Shown here one piece after another: positions 57,520 to 64,000 of a stretch of DNA of 64,000 nucleotides (position 1 is its first letter; every line of letters begins with the position of its first letter). Source of the stretch: Noviherbaspirillum soli (GTDB taxonomy: Bacteria; Pseudomonadota; Gammaproteobacteria; Burkholderiales; Burkholderiaceae_D); the NCBI RefSeq assembly GCF_015352955.1, contig NZ_JACYOX010000020.1, positions 1 through 64,000 on the forward strand, read 5' to 3'. Both the position numbers and the translations under genes were made by a program. The notes below the pieces were generated by a model. It did not search any database. It was not told the DNA's origin and was given only the letters and a program-made list of their open reading frames with translations.

Positions 57520-58035
57520 ATGCCGAATTCCCGTCGTTTCCTCTCCGCCCTGCTCCTCTGTGCCACGCTTGCCGCCTGCTCGCCCGACTACAACTGGCGC
57601 CAGGTGCAGCCGGCCGATGCCACCTTCGTCGCGCTGTTCCCCGCCAAAACATCCAGCCATACCCAGCAGGTCAACCTGGACGGCATACGCACCGACATGG
57701 CGATGACGGCGGCGGAAGTCAACGGCGTGATGTTTGCCATCGGCAGCGCCAGCCTGCCCAGCGCGGCGTTGGTGCAGCCGGCGCTGTCGGCAATGAAGAC
57801 GGCGATGGTGAAGAACATCGGCGGCGCCATCGCCAGCGACAAGGCGGTGGCCGGACCGCTGCCGCTGAATGAAGTAGTGGCCGATGGCAGCCGCAACGGC
57901 CGGCCGCTGCGGCTGACCGCCCGTTTCGGCGCGCGCGGCCAGCGGGTCTATCAGGTGGTCGTCATCGGCGCGCCGCAGGACGTGCCGGCTGAAGCGGTGA
58001 CGACCTTCTTCGACTCCTTCAAGCCGGGAAGCTAG
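57520..58035 (+). CDS. Small hypothetical lipoprotein
   Basis: Predicted lipoprotein (171 aa), function unknown. The signal peptide SRRFLSALLLCATLAAC gives lipobox LAAC. The soluble part opens DYNWRQVQPADATFVALFPAKTSSHTQQVNLDG and ends TTFFDSFKPGS. I recall this layout from conserved hypotheticals of Burkholderiales, but have no role to offer. Three in-frame ATGs are possible (57478, 57508, 57520); 57520 keeps a compact signal peptide. A TATGAT at 57504-57509 could be a -10 element, which would give a very short leader. Confidence 0.7.
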   Translation: MPNSRRFLSALLLCATLAACSPDYNWRQVQPADATFVALFPAKTSSHTQQVNLDGIRTDMAMTAAEVNGVMFAIGSASLPSAALVQPALSAMKTAMVKNIGGAIASDKAVAGPLPLNEVVADGSRNGRPLRLTARFGARGQRVYQVVVIGAPQDVPAEAVTTFFDSFKPGS

Positions 58036-58129
58036 CGGTATTGCAGCAAGCGTCCTTGCGCTCGCGCCAGCGTCGGTTTTGCGAGCGTGCTATCGTTTTG
58101 CCCATCTTGTTCAAACCGAAAGGGTCTTT

Positions 58130-58474
58130 ATGCTGATCACATTCAAATCAAAGGCCGCCGCCGAAATCCTGATGTACAAGGAACATGCCAAGCGCATCCT
58201 CGACCTGCTGGGCAAGAACCCCGACCAGGGCGTGATCACCCCGCCTGAAATGCCGAACGCGATTGCCGTGCTGGAGAAGCAGATCGCCGAGAGCCGTGCC
58301 CACTCGGCCGCGGAAGAACTGCAGCGCGACGTAGCGGCGCATCATGGCGATGACCATGACGACCACGACCATGAACCGGCACAGGTGGTGAGCTTTGCCA
58401 GCCGTGCCTATCCGCTGCTGGAAATGCTGCGCGCCGCAGACCGCGAGCAGCAGCCGGTGGTCTGGGGCGTCTAG
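58130..58474 (+). CDS. DUF1840 domain protein
   Basis: A 114-residue cytoplasmic protein of the betaproteobacterial DUF1840 family, function unknown. N-terminal MLITFKSKAAAEILMYKEHAKRILDLLGKNPDQGVITP is the family signature. The middle holds a His/Asp cluster (HHGDDHDDHDHEP, about 82-94), likely metal-binding, and the end VVSFASRAYPLLEMLRAADREQQPVVWGV is also conserved. AAAGGGTC precedes ATG 58130; the longer open frame upstream is not used. Confidence 0.85.
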   Translation: MLITFKSKAAAEILMYKEHAKRILDLLGKNPDQGVITPPEMPNAIAVLEKQIAESRAHSAAEELQRDVAAHHGDDHDDHDHEPAQVVSFASRAYPLLEMLRAADREQQPVVWGV

Positions 58475-58655
58475 GCCGGTGTGAACTCCGGGACGCGGGA
58501 CTCTGGCGAGTCCCGGGTACTCAAGCTTTAATGCACTGATATGGCGCTCCGACCCAAAGCTACCCATCTGGAAGAAGGACAGATTCAGGCACGGCCAGCA
58601 CGGACGGCACGCAATTTCAACCGAGAGGAATTCAATGTGCACCGTCTTTGTCAGA

Positions 58656-60203
58656 TCAGTTCGCCTCGTCCTTTTTCTTGGGCGGCTCGATTGCTGACGG
58701 ATCTTTAAGGTATTCAGCAACCAGGTTCAGAACGGCTTTTTTGGCCTCTTCCGGATTCAGCAGAAGCAATGCTTCCCTAAAACCTTGTTGTACCGCTTCC
58801 GGGGCGCGTGAAAGCACGCCTTCAACGAATGCGCATAAGAATCCCTGCTGATCTAAGGGGTCCTTGGCTACGATCTGAGCGTGACATACATAGTCAAATT
58901 GCCATTGTTCCTCATTACTCATTCGGCTCAATCGGTCTTCATCCCGATCAAAGCTATAGCCAATAAGATTAAGAATTGCAGTTGCGCTAAAGCTAGACTG
59001 AATAGTGCCGTAGAGACGAGAGCCTGCCTTTACATTCACGAAAACGCGATGGGCCAAGCTTTCAAACTCGGTCTTCCGAGTATCACTGTCTGGCATGCTG
59101 CTTATATTGCTCAATTCGTTTCCCATATGTTCGGGAAGAAGGCCTTTCACTTTTTCCAGAACTGAATGAAGCAGCGCGTCCTTATCGGCCAGGTTATCCA
59201 GTTTCCCAGTTTCTTCCTTCAGTCGTGCTTCAAATTCATTCAGCGCTGAATCTTCATTTTTAGTTGCGTATGGAAAGGTGGTGGTGCCTGCCTTGTACTG
59301 AAGGTACAGACAGAGCCTCAAACTATGACTCAAACCCTTGACTAACTCCGAAATCCGGCCTGCCGCCTGCTTTATTTCAATATCGCTTATACGCTGGGAA
59401 GTGACCGACCCGAGACTAGTACCTGTGACTGCCGTGGTGGTCGTGGTTGTGGTGGCGTTAGCCGTGGTTGTGATTGTGGACGAGCCCGTTTCCGACAATG
59501 CGCCCGTATTCAGCTTCGTCAGCGCAAGTTCAAGCACCTGCACCATGCCATGCTTGCGCACATCATAGGCCGGCTCTGCCTCAAGCTGTTCCAGGGCGCG
59601 ATTTTGCGCTTCAGGCAAGCAGGTGCGCAGCTTGCGGTTGAAAGCTTCCTTGTATTCATAGCCAAGTTCGGCGCTGGCCAATCCACCGCCGGATTGCTTG
59701 AAGCTTTCATATAACTTGGCAAGGCCACCGTGCGCATTAAGTTCGCTTTTGTATTTGGCGCAAAGGGAGAAACCATACAGTTGAAGCTTTGCTTTCACGG
59801 AGCAGTCCGCGAACTGCATTGCTGCCTGTTCGGCTTTTTCTATTACTTTTGGCAATTGCGATTCGAAGCTTGCGTGCTTTGTAGACGATAAATCAGGTGA
59901 CACATAAGAAGGCAAGGATGCTTTCAACATGCTGCTTGCCTGTTTGCGGAGGATGTCACCGGGACCTTCAATTTCTTTGTATCGCTTGCAGATTTCGCCT
60001 AGTACGCCTTGCTCGCTTTCCGAAGCCTGGCGTGCCTCGAGCGGCCTTTCGAAGAGCCTGATAATTTTCAGCTTGTCAACCGTACTGTATTGTTTGTAAT
60101 TCTCGCCTAACAGGGCCTTCGCCTTGCTCGACAGTTCGTCGGGCGAATTGCGCGACGAAGGCCGTTCAGCACGTTTATCAAGGTTGGTGTTTGGGATACT
60201 CAT
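58656..60203 (-). CDS. Unrecognised 515-aa orphan protein, AT-richer than its neighbours
   Basis: I do not recognise this protein. It is soluble, mostly helical in appearance, with a polar Ser/Asn/Arg-rich N-terminus (about 1-30), charged helical stretches (about 30-235), a Thr-rich low-complexity linker (about 239-262, a run of seven Thr), and a second helical region (about 270-515) ending in a basic PPKKKDEAN tail. No signal peptide or membrane segment. Met at 60203 has GGAG at good spacing, so it replaces the upstream ATG at 60239. Composition is clearly lower in GC than flanking genes, and it stands alone between DUF1840 and rsmB, so recent acquisition is likely. The N-terminal make-up would be compatible with a type III effector, but no such system is in the window; that is a guess. 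Confidence 0.75.
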   Translation of the reverse strand: MSIPNTNLDKRAERPSSRNSPDELSSKAKALLGENYKQYSTVDKLKIIRLFERPLEARQASESEQGVLGEICKRYKEIEGPGDILRKQASSMLKASLPSYVSPDLSSTKHASFESQLPKVIEKAEQAAMQFADCSVKAKLQLYGFSLCAKYKSELNAHGGLAKLYESFKQSGGGLASAELGYEYKEAFNRKLRTCLPEAQNRALEQLEAEPAYDVRKHGMVQVLELALTKLNTGALSETGSSTITTTANATTTTTTTAVTGTSLGSVTSQRISDIEIKQAAGRISELVKGLSHSLRLCLYLQYKAGTTTFPYATKNEDSALNEFEARLKEETGKLDNLADKDALLHSVLEKVKGLLPEHMGNELSNISSMPDSDTRKTEFESLAHRVFVNVKAGSRLYGTIQSSFSATAILNLIGYSFDRDEDRLSRMSNEEQWQFDYVCHAQIVAKDPLDQQGFLCAFVEGVLSRAPEAVQQGFREALLLLNPEEAKKAVLNLVAEYLKDPSAIEPPKKKDEAN

Positions 60204-60616
60204 CTGCTGCTCCAGGTAATGCATGCAACAATTTTGCATGCGGCAAAAGGGACCCGGTCAATACCGGAGGCCGTCAATAACGCATTCCCCTTTTCTTATC
60301 CCTGCCGGGTTCATATCGGACGCCTCTGCAAGAACGGTTTGGGGTGCCGCAGCAATAACCGGCATTATCACGACTCCCACGTTACTTCCCTGGCAACAAC
60401 GTGAATAAACAAGACGTGCCAGACGGGGATGTCACTGGGCTTTTCGATTCCTGTACTGACTGGTCCGTCCCGGAGGCAGGCTGGTCCTTGGCCAAGTGAA
60501 AGCGGGACTGCCGCAGCTTCCGGATCTGCATTTGCGCGAGAGCCGGGGCGGCCGGTCCGTTACAATCCTGTCTTTCCGGCGGATTCCCGCCCTGCCTTTC
60601 TGCCTTCAGCCGACCC
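60204..60616. other. 413-bp intergenic region between the orphan gene and rsmB
   Basis: Divergent region that should carry the promoters of the orphan gene and rsmB. The half next to the orphan is AT-richer and the half next to rsmB is GC-rich, so an acquisition boundary may lie near 60420-60480. A TACAAT at 60561-60566 may be the rsmB -10. Small open frames at 60219-60408 have no ribosome site and no family likeness. Confidence 0.5.
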
Positions 60617-61927
60617 GTGACCTCTCCTTCCCCCAAACATGATTCCCTCGCCTACAGCCTGCTTGGCGCCGCCCGTGCGGTAGCCCTGGTGCGCACCGGC
60701 GCCGCGCTGCCGCAGGCGCTGGCACGCGTCAACCAAACATTGCAGGCCAGCCCGCAGGCACGCGGAGCAATCCAGGACATCGCCTATCGCGCCATGCGCG
60801 GACGCGGGCGCGCCGATGCGCTGGTGCAGGCGATGACCAGCAAGCCGCCGCAGCCGCCTTTGCTGCTGGCGCTGCTGGAATGCGCGCTGGTGCTGCTCGA
60901 TACCGATGCCGGCGCCGATGCCGCCTATGAGGCCTATACGGTGGTTGACCAGACGGTCAGCGCCGCCGGCGCCGATGCCGAACTGGCGCATGCGCGCGGC
61001 ATGGTCAATGCGGTGCTGCGCCGCTTCCTGCGCGAACGCAACGCGCTGGCCGCGCAGCTGGCCGGCAACCGCGAGGCGCAATGGAATTATCCGCAATGGT
61101 GGATAGACGCCGCCCGCACCGCCTACCCCGCTGCTTGGGAGCAACTGCTCGCAGCCGGCAACAGCCTGCCGCCGCTGACCCTGCGCGTGAACCGGCGCAG
61201 CACCGACATGGCGGCTTACCTGTCACTGCTGGAGCAGCACGGCATGGCGGCGCAACAACTGGGGCCTGACGCGGTGCGGCTGGCGCAGCCGGTGCCGGTA
61301 CAGCGCATTCCCGGCTTCGAGCAGGGCCTGGTGTCGGTCCAGGACGCAGCCGCCCAGCTGGCCGCGCCCCTGCTGGACGTACAGGACGGCATGCGGGTGC
61401 TTGACGCCTGCGCCGCGCCCGGCGGCAAGACCGGCCATCTGCTGGAATGCGCCGCGCTGGACCTGCTGGCGCTGGACCAGGACGGGCAGCGGCTGCAGCG
61501 CGTCGCCGACAACCTTGCTCGTCTGCAGCTGCAGGCCAGCCTGCAGCAGGGCGACGCCGCGCGCCAGGACTGGTGGGACGGCAAGCCGTTCGACCGGATA
61601 CTCGCCGACGTGCCCTGCACCGCCTCGGGCATCGTGCGCCGCCATCCCGACATCCGCTGGCTGCGCCGCAAGGGCGACGCGACGCAGCTGGCAACGTTGT
61701 CGGCACGCATCCTCGACAACCTGTGGCAGATGCTCGCGCCGGGCGGCAAGATGCTGTTCGTCACCTGTTCGGTCTGGCCGCAGGAATCGGAAGGACAGGC
61801 GGCCGCCTTTGCGGTGCGCCACCAGGCCCTGCGCCTGGCCGCGCCCGGCCAGTTGTTGCCCGTTTCACAAGCCGGACAGGATCACGACGGCTTGTTCTAC
61901 GCGCTATTCCAAAAGCCGGGCGTTTGA
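60617..61927 (+). CDS. rsmB: 16S rRNA (cytosine967-C5)-methyltransferase
   Basis: SAM-dependent m5C methyltransferase (436 aa). An N-terminal NusB-like domain (about 5-135; AYSLLGAARAVALV, NAVLRRFLRER) is followed by the catalytic domain: motif I VLDACAAPGGKTGHLLE, motif IV DVPCTASGIVRRHPDIRWLR, and motif VI VTCSVWPQESE with the catalytic cysteine. The start is GTG 60617 and the family N-terminus fits directly. It heads rsmB-DUF4390-ntrY, a usual betaproteobacterial order. Confidence 0.94.
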   Translation: MTSPSPKHDSLAYSLLGAARAVALVRTGAALPQALARVNQTLQASPQARGAIQDIAYRAMRGRGRADALVQAMTSKPPQPPLLLALLECALVLLDTDAGADAAYEAYTVVDQTVSAAGADAELAHARGMVNAVLRRFLRERNALAAQLAGNREAQWNYPQWWIDAARTAYPAAWEQLLAAGNSLPPLTLRVNRRSTDMAAYLSLLEQHGMAAQQLGPDAVRLAQPVPVQRIPGFEQGLVSVQDAAAQLAAPLLDVQDGMRVLDACAAPGGKTGHLLECAALDLLALDQDGQRLQRVADNLARLQLQASLQQGDAARQDWWDGKPFDRILADVPCTASGIVRRHPDIRWLRRKGDATQLATLSARILDNLWQMLAPGGKMLFVTCSVWPQESEGQAAAFAVRHQALRLAAPGQLLPVSQAGQDHDGLFYALFQKPGV

Positions 61928-61973
61928 TACCATGGCCCAAACAATTTCCCGGGCTGCAAGCCTGCGATAGCGC

Positions 61974-62555
61974 GTGATTCGACGATTTTTCCTCTGGTTC
62001 TGGCTGGCAGCGGCATTGGCGTCCGTGCTGACACTGGCCATGCCAGCGGCGCATGCCGGCGATGTCGAGATCGCGGAAGCCAACCTTGAATACACCGACG
62101 AAGGCTACAAGCTGGCCGCCGTCTTCCAATTCGATCTCAACCGCAGCCTGGAAAGCGCCATCGCCCGCGGCATACCGCTGTACTTCACCACCGAAGTCGT
62201 GATCCGCCGCCCGCGCTGGTACTGGCTCGACGAGCGCACCGCCAGCGCCACCCAGACCATACGGATTTCCTACAACGTGCTGACCCGGCAATACCGCGCC
62301 GCCATCAATGGCAGCAATCTGCAGCAGAGCTTCGCTTCGCTGGACGAAGCCATGTCGCTGGTGCGGCGACCCGGGCGCTGGCTGGTGGCCGGGCCGGAGG
62401 CGCTCAAGCCGGGCGAGTTCTATTCCGTGGCGCTGCGCATGGAGCTTGACGTCGCCCAGCTTCCCAAGCCGTTCCAGATCCATTCCATCAACAGCAGCGA
62501 CTGGCGGCTTTCCTCCGACTGGCGCTATTTCACTTTCAGGGCGGACGGCAAGTGA
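61974..62555 (+). CDS. DUF4390 exported protein
   Basis: A 193-residue protein with a signal peptide (FFLWFWLAAALASVLTLAMPAAHA) and a DUF4390 domain. EIAEANLEYTDEGYKLAAVFQFDLNRSLESAIARGIPLYFTTE and IRISYNVLTRQYRAA are typical. Function unknown; consistently found directly before an NtrY-type kinase, so a link to envelope sensing is possible. GTG start at 61974. Its TGA overlaps the kinase GTG start (GTGA). Confidence 0.88.
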   Translation: MIRRFFLWFWLAAALASVLTLAMPAAHAGDVEIAEANLEYTDEGYKLAAVFQFDLNRSLESAIARGIPLYFTTEVVIRRPRWYWLDERTASATQTIRISYNVLTRQYRAAINGSNLQQSFASLDEAMSLVRRPGRWLVAGPEALKPGEFYSVALRMELDVAQLPKPFQIHSINSSDWRLSSDWRYFTFRADGK

Positions 62556-64000
62556 CGCGCGTGCTGCGGTATGTGCTGGTCTTTGGCGGAGCGATCACCG
62601 GCATCCTGCTATTCCTGCTCGCCTCCGCGTCCGAAAATTCGGTGTTCTTCGACCAGAACTATTCCTGGCTGCTGGGCCTGAACGCATTGTTCGCCGCGCT
62701 GCTGCTGGGCCTGGTAACGACCCTGCTGCTGCGGCTGTACCAGCGCTACAAGCAGCGCCGCTTTGGCTCGCGGCTCATGACGCGGCTGGTGATGCTGTTT
62801 GCGCTGATCGGCATCCTGCCCGGCACCGTGATCTATGTCGTGTCGGTACAGTTCGTATCGCGCTCGATCGAGTCCTGGTTCGACGTGCGGGTCGAGTCGG
62901 CGCTCGAAGCAGGCCTGAACCTGGGCCGTACCGCGCTGGACTCCTCGCTGGCCGACCTCAACGCCAAGGCACGCGCAATGGCGCTGGAACTGGCCGACTA
63001 TTCCGACGCCAGCCAGATAACCCAGCTCTCCAGGCTGCGCGACCAGAGCCAGCTGCAGGAAGCGCTGATCGTCACCTCCAGCAACCGGGTGGTGGCCAGC
63101 GCCGGCGGCAACATCGGCTCGCTGGTGCCGGAACTGCCCACGGCGAACATGCTGAGCCAGGCCCGCCTGACGCGCGGCTTCGCCGCCATCGAAGGCAGCA
63201 GCGAAGGACTGGACCGGCTGCGCGACGGCAAGCCAAAGGCAGCCGAGCCCGGCGCCGGCCTGAGGCTGCGCGTGGTGGTCGCCATTCCCGGCAAGAGCAG
63301 CGACCTGTCGCTGCAGAACGAGGCTCGCTTCCTGCAGCTGATGCAGCCGGTGCCGCAGCAGCTCGCGACCGACGCCGAGGCCCTGCGCGCCGCCTACAGC
63401 GAATACCAGGCGCGCTCGGTGGGCCGCACCGGCCTGCGCAAGATCTATATCGTGACGCTGACCCTGACGCTGCTGCTGGCCATCTTCGGCGCCGTCACCA
63501 GCGCCTTCCTGATCGCCAATGACCTGGCGCAGCCGTTGCTGCTGCTGGCCGAAGGCACCAAGGCGGTGGCCGAGGGCAACCTGTCGCCGCGGCCCATCGT
63601 CGCCACCAGCGACGAGCTGGGCACCCTGACGCAGTCGTTCAACACGATGACGCGCCAGTTGTTCGACGCCCGCGCCGCCGTGGAAAGGAACCGCACCGAA
63701 CTTGAAAACGCCAAGGCCTATCTGGAATCGGTGCTGGCCAACATGTCGGCCGGCGTGATGGTGCTGGACGGGCAGTTCCGCCTGATGAGCTGCAATGAAT
63801 CGGTGGACCGCATCCTGCAGCATGACTTCGAACCGTACCTCGGCCAGCCACTGTCGGAAATCGAGGGCCTGTCCGCGTTTGCCGATGTCATCATCCGCGC
63901 CTTCACCGAGCAGAGCGCCAAGTCGGCCGGGGAGAATGGCAACGACTTCCACTGGCAACAGCAGATCGAGATACCGCGCAGCGTCGGCGATGCCGAAGTC
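62552..64000 (+). CDS. ntrY: NtrY-type membrane sensor histidine kinase (3' end outside window)
   Basis: N-terminal 483 residues of a large sensor kinase, open to the window edge. Two or three membrane segments near the start (about 6-26, 42-64, 80-104) precede a periplasmic region (about 105-298), another membrane segment (about 299-321), a HAMP domain (about 322-380; AEGTKAVAEGNLSPRP, DELGTLTQSFNTMTRQL) and the start of a PAS domain (from about 390; LESVLANMSAGVMVLD). The histidine-kinase core lies beyond the window. GTG start overlaps the DUF4390 stop. NtrY/NtrX pairs respond to nitrogen or redox state in some bacteria; the function here is not established. Confidence 0.88.
   Translation, partial: MTRVLRYVLVFGGAITGILLFLLASASENSVFFDQNYSWLLGLNALFAALLLGLVTTLLLRLYQRYKQRRFGSRLMTRLVMLFALIGILPGTVIYVVSVQFVSRSIESWFDVRVESALEAGLNLGRTALDSSLADLNAKARAMALELADYSDASQITQLSRLRDQSQLQEALIVTSSNRVVASAGGNIGSLVPELPTANMLSQARLTRGFAAIEGSSEGLDRLRDGKPKAAEPGAGLRLRVVVAIPGKSSDLSLQNEARFLQLMQPVPQQLATDAEALRAAYSEYQARSVGRTGLRKIYIVTLTLTLLLAIFGAVTSAFLIANDLAQPLLLLAEGTKAVAEGNLSPRPIVATSDELGTLTQSFNTMTRQLFDARAAVERNRTELENAKAYLESVLANMSAGVMVLDGQFRLMSCNESVDRILQHDFEPYLGQPLSEIEGLSAFADVIIRAFTEQSAKSAGENGNDFHWQQQIEIPRSVGDAEV

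Noticed and set aside
60204-60420. hrp-box or PIP-box promoter for the orphan gene
   Set aside because: No GGAACC or paired TTCG half-sites at the right spacing on the minus strand.

Overview
The window is a GC-rich chromosomal segment of a betaproteobacterium. The best guess is Burkholderiales, family Oxalobacteraceae or close kin. This rests on gene order and protein families: dacC-dat-ybeD-lipB-lipA, rsmI/lpoA-yraN-diaA-dolP, rlpA-rodA-mrdA-mreDCB, gatCAB, metX-metW, gshA-gshB-EIIA-HPr-EI, glnK-amtB, ubiK, rsmB-DUF4390-ntrY. No rRNA, tRNA, CRISPR array, integrase or insertion sequence was seen. The genus is inferred, not shown.

Layout. (1) 1-10 kb is accessory: a small protein of unknown function, a giant type-I-secreted RTX protein (about 2640 residues) and an HlyD-type periplasmic adaptor. 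(2) 10-13.3 kb holds a glycine-zipper lipoprotein, an acyl-CoA synthetase, a thioredoxin-like [2Fe-2S] ferredoxin and an alpha/beta hydrolase. (3) 13.4-20 kb carries the D-Ala-D-Ala carboxypeptidase, D-amino acid aminotransferase and lipoate genes, interrupted by a beta-barrel protein and a lipoprotein on the other strand. (4) 20-23 kb holds a KaiC-like ATPase overlapping a soluble histidine kinase. (5) 23-34.9 kb is envelope-centred: TlpA-like thioredoxin, DsrE protein, DolP, DiaA, YraN, LpoA, RsmI, RlpA, RodA, PBP2, MreD, MreC, MreB. (6) 35-40.8 kb holds gatCAB, a DUF4124 protein, pyrE and exonuclease III. (7) 40.8-44.7 kb is a tightly overlapped metX-metW-ampG-M48 protease operon. (8) 45-50 kb is glutathione synthesis joined to a regulatory PTS. 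(9) 50-53.2 kb is torF-glnK-amtB behind a sigma-54 promoter with NtrC-like sites. (10) 53-58.5 kb holds ubiK, a diguanylate cyclase, comM, an FAH-family protein with an export-like N-terminus, a small lipoprotein and DUF1840. (11) 58.6-60.2 kb is an AT-richer orphan gene of unknown function. (12) 60.6-64 kb is rsmB, DUF4390 and the start of an NtrY-type kinase that runs off the end.

How genes work together. MreBCD, RodA, PBP2, RlpA, LpoA, the carboxypeptidase, AmpG and PII-AmtB are core wall-growth, recycling and nitrogen functions. Three copies of a roughly 115-bp inverted-hairpin element (REP/BIME-like) lie between operons at 14.6, 44.8 and 50.1 kb.

The parts most worth a second look are: the RTX locus with its composition break and possible damaged neighbours; the KaiC-kinase pair without KaiA or KaiB; the sigma-54/NtrC control region shared by a TorF-family outer membrane protein and glnK-amtB; the FAH enzyme with a Tat/lipoprotein-like leader; and the unrecognised 515-residue orphan. 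All composition statements are by eye, and family names are from recognition of motifs, not database searches.
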